This document shows, in pieces, positions 54,463 through 63,686 of a DNA stretch of 64,000 nt. The first letter of the stretch is position 1. Each line of letters starts with the position of its first letter. Where the stretch lies: NCBI RefSeq assembly GCF_025152745.1, contig NZ_CP104042.1, forward strand, positions 1 through 64,000, written 5' to 3'. The notes beneath the pieces are model-generated. The model had not been told where the DNA came from and ran no database searches. It saw nothing but the letters and a program-made list of their open reading frames with translations. Position numbers and translations under genes: made by a program. The DNA is from Rhizobium sp. WSM4643. GTDB taxonomy: Bacteria > Pseudomonadota > Alphaproteobacteria > Rhizobiales > Rhizobiaceae.

Positions 54463-55542
54463 ATGCTGGAACTGCGGAAGGCCGCAAAGATGGTGGGAGG
54501 AGACTATCATATCCACCCAACCGATCTTGTTTTTGAAAGAGGAACGCTAAACGTTCTGCTTGGGCCGACCTTGTCGGGCAAGACCTCGTTGATGCGTCTG
54601 ATGGCCGGCCTTGATCGGCCGACGACCGGTACGATCCATTTTGATGGCGCTGACGTGACGGGTATGCCTGTCCAGAAGCGCAACATCGCGATGGTCTACC
54701 AGCAGTTCATCAATTATCCGGCATTGACGGTCTACGAGAATATTGCCTCGCCGCTGCGGATTGCCGGCAAGGATGCCAAGACCATCGATCTGGAGGTGCG
54801 CAAGGCCGCCGAACTTCTGAAACTCGGGCCTTATCTCGATCGCACGCCGCTCAACCTCTCGGGCGGCCAGCAGCAGCGCACGGCGCTTGCCCGTGCACTC
54901 GTGAAGAATGCGAGCCTCGTTTTGATGGACGAGCCGCTTGCCAACCTCGACTACAAGCTGCGTGAGGAACTGCGGCAGGAATTGCCGCGCATCTTCGCGC
55001 AGTCCGGCGCAATCTTCGTTTATGCCACGACGGAACCCTCCGAAGCCTTGTTGCTGGGCGGCAATACGGCAGCGCTCAGTGAGGGCCGGATCACCCAGTT
55101 TGGCCCGACGGTCGAGGTCTATCGTCATCCACTCGATCTGACGACGGCGAAAACCTTTGCCGATCCGCCGCTGAATTTCATTGATCTGGTCAAATCGGAG
55201 GGCAACTTCCTGCGCGATGGCGTTTTGCTTTTTGCAGTGCCGCCGCATCTTCAGAATGTGCCGGACGGGCCGGCCACCATAGCGTTTCACCCGCATCATC
55301 TTGCACCAACTGCCCAGACGGCTGGTTCGGCGCGGATGACGGCAAGGACGCAGGTTTCGGAGATCACCGGGTCGGAAAGTTTCGTGCATCTGCAATTTGC
55401 CGACACCCGCTGGGTGATGCTTGCGCACGGCATCCACAATGTCGACCCGGACACGGATCTCTCCGTTTTCATCGATACGCGCCACCTGATGGCGTTCGGC
55501 GCGGACGGCCGGGCGATCACCATTGCCAGGCAGAGGGGCTAG
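54463..55542 (+). CDS. glpS: GlpS, glycerol ABC transporter ATPase with defective H-loop
   Basis: A 359-aa MalK-type ATPase: Walker A GPTLSGKT at 34-41, signature LSGGQ at 132-136, Walker B LVLMDEP at 152-158, D-loop NLD at 161-163. The switch histidine is missing: the H-loop reads VYATTEPSEA, with Thr at 190 instead of His. A C-terminal TOBE region follows. With GlpT it forms a heterodimer in which this subunit supplies the intact signature. ATG 54463 is used; the frame is open back to 54301 inside glpD. Confidence 0.93.
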   Translation: MLELRKAAKMVGGDYHIHPTDLVFERGTLNVLLGPTLSGKTSLMRLMAGLDRPTTGTIHFDGADVTGMPVQKRNIAMVYQQFINYPALTVYENIASPLRIAGKDAKTIDLEVRKAAELLKLGPYLDRTPLNLSGGQQQRTALARALVKNASLVLMDEPLANLDYKLREELRQELPRIFAQSGAIFVYATTEPSEALLLGGNTAALSEGRITQFGPTVEVYRHPLDLTTAKTFADPPLNFIDLVKSEGNFLRDGVLLFAVPPHLQNVPDGPATIAFHPHHLAPTAQTAGSARMTARTQVSEITGSESFVHLQFADTRWVMLAHGIHNVDPDTDLSVFIDTRHLMAFGADGRAITIARQRG

Positions 55543-55551
55543 GAGAAGATC

Positions 55552-56622
55552 ATGGCACGTATCACCCTCGATCATATTCGACATGCCTATGGGCCGAACC
55601 CGAAGAGCGAGAAGGACTACGCTCTCAAGGAAGTGCACCACGAGTGGAACGACGGCGGCGCCTATGCGCTGCTCGGGCCTTCGGGCTGCGGAAAGACCTC
55701 GCTGCTCAATATCATTTCCGGCCTCATTCAGCCTTCAGAAGGGCGGATTCTCTTCGACGGGCAGGATGTTACGAACCTGCCGACGCAGCAGCGAAACATC
55801 GCGCAGGTATTCCAGTTTCCGGTCATCTACGACACGATGACGGTTTACGATAACCTGGCCTTTCCTCTGCGCAACCGCGGCGTGGCCGAGGCGGAAGTCG
55901 ACCGGCGCGTCCGCGAGATCCTCGAGATGATTGATCTTGCCGGCTGGGCCAAGCGGCGGGCGCGCGGCTTGACTGCGGACCAAAAGCAGAAGATTTCGCT
56001 CGGCCGCGGACTCGTGCGCTCGGATGTGAACGCGATTCTCTTTGACGAGCCGCTCACTGTTATCGATCCGCATATGAAATGGGTGCTGCGATCGCAGCTG
56101 AAGCGGCTGCATAAGCAGTTCGGTTTTACCATGGTCTATGTCACGCATGACCAGACGGAGGCGCTGACCTTCGCCGACAAGGTCGTTGTGATGTACGACG
56201 GCGAGATCGTGCAGATCGGCACTCCGACCGAACTCTTCGAGCGTCCAAGCCATACCTTCGTCGGCTACTTCATCGGTTCGCCGGGCATGAACTTTATGCC
56301 GGCCAAGGTAGAGGGCAGTACGGTTCGGGTCGGCGAGCACGCGCTGTCGCTCGACTATGCGCCAAAGACTTCGTCGGCGTCCAAGGTAGAGCTTGGCATC
56401 CGGCCCGAATTTATCCGGGTCGGCCGCGAGGGTATGCCTGTGACGATCAGCAAGGTGGAAGATATCGGCCGGCAGAAGATCGTCCGCGCGCAATTTGCCG
56501 GCCAGCCAATCGCAGTCATCGTTCCTGAGGACGAGGAAATTCCGGCTGATCCCCGGGTGACCTTCGAGCCATCGGGCATCAGTATCTATGCCGACTCCTG
56601 GCGCGCCGGACCGGAGGCTTAA
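55552..56622 (+). CDS. glpT: GlpT, glycerol ABC transporter ATPase with altered signature
   Basis: A 356-aa partner ATPase: canonical Walker A GPSGCGKT at 42-49, Walker B ILFDEP at 162-167 and switch His at 199 (VTHDQTEA). The ABC signature is replaced by LTADQ at 140-144 and the D-loop by TVID. These defects complement those of GlpS, so one of the two ATP sites should be fully canonical. TAGGAGAAGATC precedes the ATG, nine bases after glpS. Not to be confused with the E. coli GlpT antiporter. Confidence 0.93.
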   Translation: MARITLDHIRHAYGPNPKSEKDYALKEVHHEWNDGGAYALLGPSGCGKTSLLNIISGLIQPSEGRILFDGQDVTNLPTQQRNIAQVFQFPVIYDTMTVYDNLAFPLRNRGVAEAEVDRRVREILEMIDLAGWAKRRARGLTADQKQKISLGRGLVRSDVNAILFDEPLTVIDPHMKWVLRSQLKRLHKQFGFTMVYVTHDQTEALTFADKVVVMYDGEIVQIGTPTELFERPSHTFVGYFIGSPGMNFMPAKVEGSTVRVGEHALSLDYAPKTSSASKVELGIRPEFIRVGREGMPVTISKVEDIGRQKIVRAQFAGQPIAVIVPEDEEIPADPRVTFEPSGISIYADSWRAGPEA

Positions 56623-56624
56623 TC

Positions 56625-57491
56625 ATGGAAAAAACCTGGAACAACAAAGCCTGGTTTCTGGTTCTGCCGGTCCTCGTGCTGGTGGCTTTCTCGGCTGTCA
56701 TTCCCTTGATGACGGTTGTGAACTATTCCGTTCAGGACACTTTCGGAAACAACCAGTTCTTCTGGAACGGAACGGACTGGTTTACCGAAATCCTGCATTC
56801 CGACCGATTCTGGGCCGCCCTGCAGCGAAACCTGATTTTTTCGTTGATCATTCTCGCTCTTGAGATCCCGCTCGGTATCTTCATTGCGCTCAACATGCCG
56901 AAATCAGGCATCGGCGTGCCGGTTTGCCTGGTTCTGATGGCGCTGCCGCTGTTGATCCCGTGGAACGTGGTCGGCACGATCTGGCAGGTGTTCGGCCGCA
57001 ACGACATTGGTTTGTTCGGCTATTACGTCAATGCCATCGGCATCGATTACAACTATGTGCAGGATCCGCTCGACGCCTGGGTGACGGTCATCATCATGGA
57101 TGTCTGGCACTGGACGAGCCTGGTCGTCTTGCTCTGCTATGCAGGCCTCGTTTCCATTCCGGATGCCTTCTATCAGGCAGCCAAGATCGACGGTGCCTCT
57201 CGTTGGGCTGTGTTCCGCTATATCCAGCTGCCAAAGATGAAGCGCGTTCTTCTGATCGCCGTACTGCTGCGTTTCATGGATAGTTTCATGATCTACACCG
57301 AGCCTTTTGTCGTCACTGGTGGCGGTCCCGGCAACGCGACCACTTTCCTGTCGATCGATCTGGTCAAGACCGCCCTCGGACAGTTTGACCTCGGCCCGGC
57401 CGCTGCCATGTCGCTGGTCTATTTCCTGATCATCCTGCTGCTTTCGTGGGTGTTCTACACCGTCATGACAAGCCACGACGCGGAGAATTGA
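56625..57491 (+). CDS. glpP: GlpP, glycerol ABC transporter permease
   Basis: A 288-aa permease of the MalF/UgpA type with six main membrane helices. The EAA loop that contacts the ATPase is YQAAKIDGASRWAVFRYIQL followed by PKM. It starts two bases after the glpT stop and is followed by glpQ after one base, so the operon is tightly packed. Confidence 0.94.
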   Translation: MEKTWNNKAWFLVLPVLVLVAFSAVIPLMTVVNYSVQDTFGNNQFFWNGTDWFTEILHSDRFWAALQRNLIFSLIILALEIPLGIFIALNMPKSGIGVPVCLVLMALPLLIPWNVVGTIWQVFGRNDIGLFGYYVNAIGIDYNYVQDPLDAWVTVIIMDVWHWTSLVVLLCYAGLVSIPDAFYQAAKIDGASRWAVFRYIQLPKMKRVLLIAVLLRFMDSFMIYTEPFVVTGGGPGNATTFLSIDLVKTALGQFDLGPAAAMSLVYFLIILLLSWVFYTVMTSHDAEN

Positions 57492-57492
57492 A

Positions 57493-58404
57493 ATGAGCGC
57501 CTCCAACGAAACGACAGCGAGCCGAAAAATCTCTGGCGTTACCAGTGTCGCAAGCGGGCTCTCCGCCGATGAAGTCAGCCGTCTGATGCGCCGGCGCGGC
57601 GAGGAATCGCGCTGGTGGTGGCTGGTTCCGACGATCTATATCATTGTGCTCCTGCTGCCGATCTATTGGCTCGTCAACATGAGCTTCAAAACCAATGCGG
57701 AAATCGTCAATTCTCTGACGCTTTATCCTCATAACCCGACGATCGCCAATTACGTGACGATCTTCACGGAGAAGGCCTGGTATTCCGGCTACATCAATTC
57801 AATCACCTATGTCGTGATCAACATGGTGATCTCGGTGGCAGCCGCGCTGCCGGCGGCCTATGCCTTCTCCCGTTATCGGTTCCTTGGTGACAAGCATCTG
57901 TTCTTCTGGTTGCTGACGAACCGGATGGCGCCGCCGGCGGTCTTTGCCCTGCCGTTCTTCCAGCTCTACTCAGCCTTTGGGCTCATCGATACGCACATCG
58001 CCGTGGCATTGGCGCATTGCCTCTTCAACGTGCCGCTTGCGGTCTGGATCCTTGAAGGCTTCATGTCCGGTGTGCCGAAGGAAATCGACGAAACGGCCTA
58101 TATCGATGGCTATTCGTTCCCGCGCTTTTTCCTGAAGATCTTCACGCCGCTGATTGCGAGCGGCATAGGTGTCGCCTGCTTCTTCTGCTTCATGTTCTCT
58201 TGGGTCGAGTTGCTGATCGCACGCACGCTGACGACGACCGACGCGAAGCCGATCGCTGCCACCATGACCCGTACCGTCTCTGCATCCGGCATGGATTGGG
58301 GCCTGCTCGCCGCCGCCGGTGTTCTGACCTTGATCCCAGGGGCGCTGGTGATCTGGTTTGTGCGCAATTACATCGCCAAGGGCTTCGCCCTGGGGAGGGT
58401 TTGA
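57493..58404 (+). CDS. glpQ: GlpQ, glycerol ABC transporter permease
   Basis: A 303-aa permease of the MalG/UgpE type. A longer cytoplasmic N-terminus (to about residue 45) precedes six membrane helices. The EAA loop is DETAYIDGYSFPRFFLKIFT. It pairs with GlpP. The stop overlaps the glpU start by one base (TGATG). It is unrelated to the glycerophosphodiester phosphodiesterase called GlpQ in E. coli. Confidence 0.94.
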   Translation: MSASNETTASRKISGVTSVASGLSADEVSRLMRRRGEESRWWWLVPTIYIIVLLLPIYWLVNMSFKTNAEIVNSLTLYPHNPTIANYVTIFTEKAWYSGYINSITYVVINMVISVAAALPAAYAFSRYRFLGDKHLFFWLLTNRMAPPAVFALPFFQLYSAFGLIDTHIAVALAHCLFNVPLAVWILEGFMSGVPKEIDETAYIDGYSFPRFFLKIFTPLIASGIGVACFFCFMFSWVELLIARTLTTTDAKPIAATMTRTVSASGMDWGLLAAAGVLTLIPGALVIWFVRNYIAKGFALGRV

Positions 58405-58700
58405 TGAGCTTTTCGCTTCCCGATTTTTCATGGATGGCATGGACCTGGCCGACGGCCACTTTCTTCGTCGTCATCGCATTGCTGCTGATCGGCATGGGGG
58501 TCTGGGAATACGCCGCTCCGGGCGGCAATCCCCGGATCGGAATCCTGCGCTTCGAGACGACGCGCGGTGACCGGCTTTTCCTTTCGCTGCTCGGCAGCGC
58601 CTTTATCCATCTTGCCTGGCTTGGTCTCGCTGGATCAAGCCTCTGGTGGGCTCTCGCTCTCTCCGTTGTCTACGCCGTTGGCGTATTCCGTTACGTTTGA
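58404..58700 (+). CDS. glpU: GlpU, DUF2160 small membrane protein
   Basis: A 98-aa protein with three membrane helices (ATFFVVIALLLIGMGVWEYA; LSLLGSAFIHLAWLGLAG; WWALALSVVYAVGVFRYV) and a conserved middle PRIGILRFETTRGDRLFLSL. This is the DUF2160 family, found only with glycerol-type ABC importers. It may be an accessory subunit of the GlpPQ channel. The start overlaps the glpQ stop. Confidence 0.9.
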   Translation: MSFSLPDFSWMAWTWPTATFFVVIALLLIGMGVWEYAAPGGNPRIGILRFETTRGDRLFLSLLGSAFIHLAWLGLAGSSLWWALALSVVYAVGVFRYV

Positions 58701-58781
58701 GGCAAACTGATGCAGACGGCCGGGGTTTTTCTGGCCGCCTGAGACGTGAAGACTGCAATCGCAAAACCCTGGGAGGATATC

Positions 58782-60506
58782 ATGCGAAGGCATTTATTGA
58801 CGACGACAGCAGCCGTGCTGCTGGCCATGACCGGGTCGGCCTATGCCGGCATGGACGAGGCAAAGACTTTTCTGGATAAAGAGATCGGCGACGTGTCGAC
58901 GCTCTCTCGCGCCGACCAGGAAAAGGAAATGCAATGGTTCATCGATGCTGCGAAGCCTTTCCAGGGGATGGACATCAAGGTTGTTTCGGAAACCTTGACC
59001 ACCCACAAGTATGAGTCCGAGGTTCTGGCTCCGGCCTTTACCGCGATTACCGGAATCAAGGTCACGCACGACGTCATTCAAGAGGGTGACGTTGTCGAGA
59101 AGATCCAGACACAGATGCAGACCGGTCAGAACCTTTATGACGGCTGGGTCAACGACTCCGACTTGATCGGTACGCATTGGCGCTATCAGCAGGTGCGCAA
59201 CCTGACCGACTGGATGGCCGGCGAAGGCAAGGACGTTACCAACCCCGGCCTCGATATCGACGACTTCATCGGCACCAAGTTTACGACGGCACCGGACAAG
59301 AAGCTCTACCAGCTTCCCGACCAGCAGTTCGCAAACCTGTACTGGTTCCGATATGACTGGTTCAACGACGAGAAGAACAAGGCCGATTTCAAGGCGAAGT
59401 ATGGCTACGATCTCGGCGTTCCGGTCAACTGGTCCGCTTATGAGGACATCGCCGAATTCTTCACTGGCCGCGACGTCAATGGCAAGAAGGTCTTCGGCCA
59501 TATGGACTACGGCAAGAAGGACCCGTCGCTCGGCTGGCGCTTCACCGACGCCTGGCTGTCGATGGCTGGCAACGGAGACAAGGGTCTGCCGAACGGTCTT
59601 CCGGTCGACGAATGGGGTATCAAGGTCGACGAAAAGTCGCGTCCTGTCGGTTCGTGCGTCGCGCGCGGCGGCGATACCAACGGCCCAGCTTCCGTCTACT
59701 CGATCCAGAAGTATCTCGATTGGTTGAAGGCCTATGCACCGCCGGAAGCTCAGGGCATGACCTTCTCGGAATCCGGTCCGGTGCCGGCGCAGGGTAACGT
59801 CGCGCAGCAGATCTTCTGGTACACGGCGTTCACCGCAGACATGGTCAAGCCTGGCCTGCCTGTCATGAACGAAGACGGTACGCCGAAATGGCGCATGGCA
59901 CCGAGCCCGCATGGTGTCTACTGGAAAGACGGCATGAAGCTTGGCTATCAGGACGTCGGTTCCTGGACGCTGATGAAATCGACCCCGACGGACCGTGCAA
60001 AAGCCGCGTGGCTCTATGCACAGTTCGTGACCTCGAAGACGATTGACGTGAAGAAGAGCCAGCTCGGTCTCACCTTCATCCGCGAATCCACCATTCGCGA
60101 CAAGAGCTTTACGGAGCGCGCTCCAAAGCTTGGCGGTCTGATCGAGTTCTATCGTTCGCCTGCGCGTGTTCAGTGGTCGCCAACCGGCACCAACGTTCCC
60201 GACTATCCGAAGCTGGCTCAGCTTTGGTGGCAGGCTATCGGTGACGCCGCTGCCGGCGCCAAGACACCGCAGGAAGCTATGGATTCTCTTTGCGGCGAGC
60301 AGGAGAAGGTCATGGGTCGTATCGAGAAATCGGGCGTCCAGGGCGATATCGGCCCGAAACTCGCCAAAGAGCATGACCTCGCTTACTGGAACGCGGATGC
60401 GGTGAAGAAGGGCAACCTTGCGCCGCAGCTGAAGATCGAGAACGAGAAGGAAAAGCCGGTCACGGTCAACTACGACGAACTCGTCAAGAGCTGGCAGTCG
60501 AAGTAA
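58782..60506 (+). CDS. glpV: GlpV, glycerol-binding periplasmic protein
   Basis: A 574-aa solute-binding protein with a signal peptide (RRHLLTTTAAVLLAMTGSAYA) and a mature type II fold: IKVVSETLTTHKYESEVLAP, GIKVTHDVIQEGDVVEKIQT and KLYQLPDQQFANLYWFRYDW. It is larger than most family 1 binding proteins, as is usual for this transporter. It delivers glycerol to GlpPQ. ATG 58782 follows TGGGAGGATAT. Two hairpins after the stop may protect its mRNA and raise its level over neighbouring genes. Confidence 0.93.
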   Translation: MRRHLLTTTAAVLLAMTGSAYAGMDEAKTFLDKEIGDVSTLSRADQEKEMQWFIDAAKPFQGMDIKVVSETLTTHKYESEVLAPAFTAITGIKVTHDVIQEGDVVEKIQTQMQTGQNLYDGWVNDSDLIGTHWRYQQVRNLTDWMAGEGKDVTNPGLDIDDFIGTKFTTAPDKKLYQLPDQQFANLYWFRYDWFNDEKNKADFKAKYGYDLGVPVNWSAYEDIAEFFTGRDVNGKKVFGHMDYGKKDPSLGWRFTDAWLSMAGNGDKGLPNGLPVDEWGIKVDEKSRPVGSCVARGGDTNGPASVYSIQKYLDWLKAYAPPEAQGMTFSESGPVPAQGNVAQQIFWYTAFTADMVKPGLPVMNEDGTPKWRMAPSPHGVYWKDGMKLGYQDVGSWTLMKSTPTDRAKAAWLYAQFVTSKTIDVKKSQLGLTFIRESTIRDKSFTERAPKLGGLIEFYRSPARVQWSPTGTNVPDYPKLAQLWWQAIGDAAAGAKTPQEAMDSLCGEQEKVMGRIEKSGVQGDIGPKLAKEHDLAYWNADAVKKGNLAPQLKIENEKEKPVTVNYDELVKSWQSK

Positions 60507-60516
60507 GGCGGACCTC

Positions 60517-60575
60517 GGCCGGAGGCAACGAGGCTTCCGGCCATCACTTACCGCCACCGGCCGCAAGCCGGTGGC
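60517..60575 (+). terminator. Two hairpins between glpV and glpK
   Basis: Stem 1 is GGCCGGA / TCCGGCC (60517-60542). Stem 2 is GCCACCGGC / GCCGGTGGC with a 5-base loop (60553-60575). Neither is followed by a U-run. They probably attenuate transcription into glpK or stabilise the 3' end of the binding-protein mRNA. Confidence 0.6.
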
Positions 60576-60656
60576 ACCCATAATCTTTCTCTCATGAAAT
60601 CTCCGCATCCGCCCTCTTTGCCGGGCGGAGCGGTTTCGTGCGAGCCGGAGACGGAT

Positions 60657-62159
60657 ATGAGCGGCTATATTCTTTCAATCGACCAGGGCACGACCTCCTC
60701 GCGCGCGATCGTCTTCGACAGCGACATGAAAATGGCCGGCTCGGCGCAGGCGGAGATCACCCAATATTATCCGCAGCCCGGATGGGTGGAGCACGACGCC
60801 GCGGAAATCTGGCAGTCCGTCGTCGATACTGTGCGCAGGGCGATCGCCGATGCCGCTATTGATGCCGCCGACATTGCCGCGATCGGCATTACCAATCAGC
60901 GCGAGACGGCGGTCATCTGGGACCGACGGTCAGGCGCGCCGCTTCACCGGGCGATCGTCTGGCAGGACAGGCGCACGGCCGAAATGTGCGAGAGCCTGAA
61001 GGCCGATGGATATGAGAAGCTGTTCAGCGCCAAGACCGGCCTGCTGCTCGACCCCTATTTCTCCGGAACGAAGCTCGGCTGGCTGCTCGACAACGTCGAT
61101 GGCCTGCGTGAGAAGGCCGAGGCCGGTGAGGTCTGCTTCGGCACGATCGACAGCTGGCTGATCTACAATCTGACTAATGGACGCGTGCATGCCACCGATG
61201 CGACCAATGCGTCGAGAACGCTGCTCTATAATATCGATGACGGTGCCTGGGACGAGGAGCTTCTCGGCGTTCTCCGCATTCCGGCCGCCATGCTTCCTGA
61301 CGTCAGGGAATGCGCCGATGATTTCGGCCGCGTCGCCAAGGCGCTGTTCGGCGCGGAACTTCCGATCCTTGGTGTGGCCGGCGACCAGCAGGCAGCGGCG
61401 ATGGGCAATGCCTGTTTCGAACCCGGCATGATGAAATCCACTTACGGCACCGGCTGCTTTGCCCTGTTGAACACCGGCAGGGATCGTGTTTCCTCCTCCA
61501 ACCGGATGTTGACGACGATCGCCTGCCGGCTCGACGGCGAGACGACCTATGCGCTCGAAGGCTCGATCTTCATCGCCGGTGCCGCTGTGCAATGGCTGCG
61601 CGACGGCCTCGGCATCATCGGCCAGGCATCCGAGGCCGGGGTGCTTGCCGCCAAGGCCGATCCCGGACAGCAGGTCTATATCGTTCCGGCCTTCACCGGC
61701 CTCGGCGCGCCCTATTGGGATCCGGCTGCGCGCGGCGCGATCTTCGGTCTGACGCGAAACAGCGGGCCGGCGGAGTTCGCCCGCGCCGTGCTCGAATCCG
61801 TCGCCTACCAGACGCTCGATCTGCTGGTGGCGATGAAGAAGGACTGGGGCGTCAACCAGCTGGAAACGGTGCTGCGCGTCGATGGCGGTATGGCGGCGTC
61901 GGATTGGACGATGCAGTGCTTGGCCGATATGACGGGAAACCCCGTCGACCGCTCGGCGATCCGCGAGACGACGGCGCTGGGCGCAGCTTGGCTTGCCGGC
62001 TCAAAAGTCGGCATCTGGCCCGGCAAGCGGGATTTTGCGCAGGCCTGGGCCTGCGACCGCCGCTTCAGCCCTTCGATGGACGAGACCGAGCGGCAGGGCA
62101 AGATCATCGGCTGGAAGAATGCCGTATCCAGAATGATTTCGGACGCCTCGGCGGGGTAG
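60657..62159 (+). CDS. glpK: Glycerol kinase
   Basis: A 500-aa FGGY kinase: [19 protein letters not shown] (phosphate 1 motif), [40 protein letters not shown] and [20 protein letters not shown] (adenosine motif). It phosphorylates imported glycerol, trapping it in the cell as the inducer and the GlpD substrate. ATG 60657 follows CGGAG six bases upstream. The frame start at 60594 lies in the leader. Confidence 0.96.
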   Translation: MSGYILSIDQGTTSSRAIVFDSDMKMAGSAQAEITQYYPQPGWVEHDAAEIWQSVVDTVRRAIADAAIDAADIAAIGITNQRETAVIWDRRSGAPLHRAIVWQDRRTAEMCESLKADGYEKLFSAKTGLLLDPYFSGTKLGWLLDNVDGLREKAEAGEVCFGTIDSWLIYNLTNGRVHATDATNASRTLLYNIDDGAWDEELLGVLRIPAAMLPDVRECADDFGRVAKALFGAELPILGVAGDQQAAAMGNACFEPGMMKSTYGTGCFALLNTGRDRVSSSNRMLTTIACRLDGETTYALEGSIFIAGAAVQWLRDGLGIIGQASEAGVLAAKADPGQQVYIVPAFTGLGAPYWDPAARGAIFGLTRNSGPAEFARAVLESVAYQTLDLLVAMKKDWGVNQLETVLRVDGGMAASDWTMQCLADMTGNPVDRSAIRETTALGAAWLAGSKVGIWPGKRDFAQAWACDRRFSPSMDETERQGKIIGWKNAVSRMISDASAG

Positions 62160-62237
62160 CAGCGCGGGGCCATCGCCACGAGGCTTCCATAGCGATGGCA
62201 AGGCCTCCCGCAATTGTCTCAGGAAGACTTGTCCCTG

Positions 62238-63236
62238 CTATTTGCCGATGATCTCCTGTATGTCGAAGAGATCGATGCCATGGGTGTCGAACCACCAGTC
62301 GGGACTCATCTCGGAATGGCGTTCACGCAGACGCAGATATTTGGCGCGCAGCCGCTTCTGGCGCTCGACCTCTTCCTTGAAGAAGGGGTGATCGAGCGTG
62401 CCGCCCATCTTGTGGATGCGACGGAGCAGTTTTCGCAAGACATATCCCTGCTCCTTATTACTCGGCCGGTAGCCGCTTTCCACGATTGTCATGACTGTCT
62501 CGCACAGTGTCCCAAGCGCATCGTCTTGCGGCGTGCCGTTGACGATCATGTCGAGCCGTTCTGCGCCGAAGCCGACGTCGATGCAGGTTCCGAGCGGATT
62601 GACGATGTTTCCGATCTCGGCGCCATCCTTGTAAAACTCGGTGCAGTATCCGCTGATGCTGCCATCGCTCCACATGCATTCCGGATCCGGCATGATGGGC
62701 ACGCGCCCACCATAGAGCGGCGTCCATTCCACCAGGCGGTCCGGATGGATCGTTACATGATCCGGCACGAGCCCCAGCGTTCCCAGAAATTCGAGCCAGA
62801 AATCGATGGCGTTGCCGACGGTCATTTCCCTGAAGGAGAAAAGGCCGAGCATGGTGAAATGGAGAAGATGGGTTCCGTCGCCGATCTCGTCGAGGTCGCC
62901 CATGCGCAGGCAAGCCTGGCTGTTTGCGACGGTTCCACTATGGGAGGGATCGGAGAAGAGGGGCTTGTACTGCTGCATTCCAGCGCTGCAGAAGAGCGTG
63001 GTATCATCATGCGGCCGTACGGATTGGATGCGTATGAAATCGATGCCTTTGGAAAGGCAGAACTGTTGATATTGCTGGATCAGGCGTCCCGCGGTGACAT
63101 AGGCAACCTCCTTCGTTGTTCGTGTGCCTTTGGAAAAGATAGTGGTCTCCGGCGTGCACGGCAACCTGCCGCTATCGAAGATAAGCCGAATGGCGCTCTT
63201 GAAGATTGGCTCACTTGAGACTAAATATAGCCTCAA
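62238..63236 (-). CDS. Alanyl-tRNA synthetase-like catalytic core protein
   Basis: A 332-aa class II aminoacyl-tRNA synthetase homologue. Matches to AlaRS by eye: VRPHDDTTLFCSAGMQQYKP (motif 1 side), HFTMLGLFSFREMTVGNAID (motif 2), CIDVGFGAERLDMIV (motif 3, GFGAER at 222-227), then YVLRKLLRRIHKMG and WFDTHGIDLFDIQEIIG. The motif 2 Arg of AlaRS seems replaced (Thr near 122). There is no editing or C-Ala domain and the tRNA-recognition part is shortened. About 55 extra residues precede the core. The start is uncertain: ATG 63236 lies within the inverted repeat of the next promoter. It may charge a carrier protein or small molecule rather than tRNA. Confidence 0.85.
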   Translation of the reverse strand: MRLYLVSSEPIFKSAIRLIFDSGRLPCTPETTIFSKGTRTTKEVAYVTAGRLIQQYQQFCLSKGIDFIRIQSVRPHDDTTLFCSAGMQQYKPLFSDPSHSGTVANSQACLRMGDLDEIGDGTHLLHFTMLGLFSFREMTVGNAIDFWLEFLGTLGLVPDHVTIHPDRLVEWTPLYGGRVPIMPDPECMWSDGSISGYCTEFYKDGAEIGNIVNPLGTCIDVGFGAERLDMIVNGTPQDDALGTLCETVMTIVESGYRPSNKEQGYVLRKLLRRIHKMGGTLDHPFFKEEVERQKRLRAKYLRLRERHSEMSPDWWFDTHGIDLFDIQEIIGK

Positions 63237-63239
63237 GTG
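63212..63239. promoter_or_regulatory. Inverted repeat in the Xre/RES promoter
   Basis: Arms CACTTGAG (63212-63219) and CTCAAGTG (63232-63239) are perfect over 8 bases with an AT-rich 12-base spacer. It lies just before the ribosome-binding site of the antitoxin gene and overlaps the possible start of the divergent AlaRS-like gene. It is the probable autoregulatory operator of the Xre protein. Confidence 0.75.
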
Positions 63240-63254
63240 GGAAGGAGCTTTGCC

Positions 63255-63686
63255 ATGATGGGATTTGCAGTCATCGCCGACGTTCTCGGATTGCCCGCCA
63301 GGGAACCCGCATCGCGCTCAGCCTTTGGCCTGCTCTCCAGCATTGAGGAAGGCTTGCCAGTCAAGGCGCTTGATCGCATGGCGCTGCTTCTGGCGCCTGA
63401 TGATACCCAGTTCAAATATAGGCTCGTTCCAAAGGCCACCTATGAGCGGCGCAAGACCAAGCATCGGCTCTCCTCCGACGAGGGCATAAAGCTCGCCCGT
63501 CTGGCGCGCGTCTGGGGATCGGCGCTCGATGTCTGGCAGACCGAGACCGAGGCACGTGATTTCCTGTTTCGGCCGCATGCAATGCTGGAGGACAGGCGGC
63601 CAATCGACGTGGTCATCCAGAGCGAGATCGGCGGCGAGCTCGTGCTCGATATTCTCGGAAGCCTGAAATACGGCAGCGCTGCGTGA
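63255..63686 (+). CDS. Xre/MbcA/ParS-type antitoxin of a RES toxin
   Basis: A 143-aa antitoxin: an N-terminal HTH-like region (VKALDRMALLLAPDDTQFKY) and a C-terminal DUF2384 toxin-binding domain (DEGIKLARLARVWGSALDVW, then PIDVVIQSEIGGELVLDILG with SLKYG). It neutralises the RES toxin and represses the operon. GAAGGAG precedes ATG 63255; a second ATG follows at once. Its stop overlaps the toxin start by four bases (GTGA). Confidence 0.9.
   Translation: MMGFAVIADVLGLPAREPASRSAFGLLSSIEEGLPVKALDRMALLLAPDDTQFKYRLVPKATYERRKTKHRLSSDEGIKLARLARVWGSALDVWQTETEARDFLFRPHAMLEDRRPIDVVIQSEIGGELVLDILGSLKYGSAA

Noticed and set aside
58794..60608. Open frame of 604 codons on the minus strand
   Set aside because: It is antisense to glpV, which has a signal peptide, a clear ribosome-binding site and a recognised fold. 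The antisense frame shows no motif.
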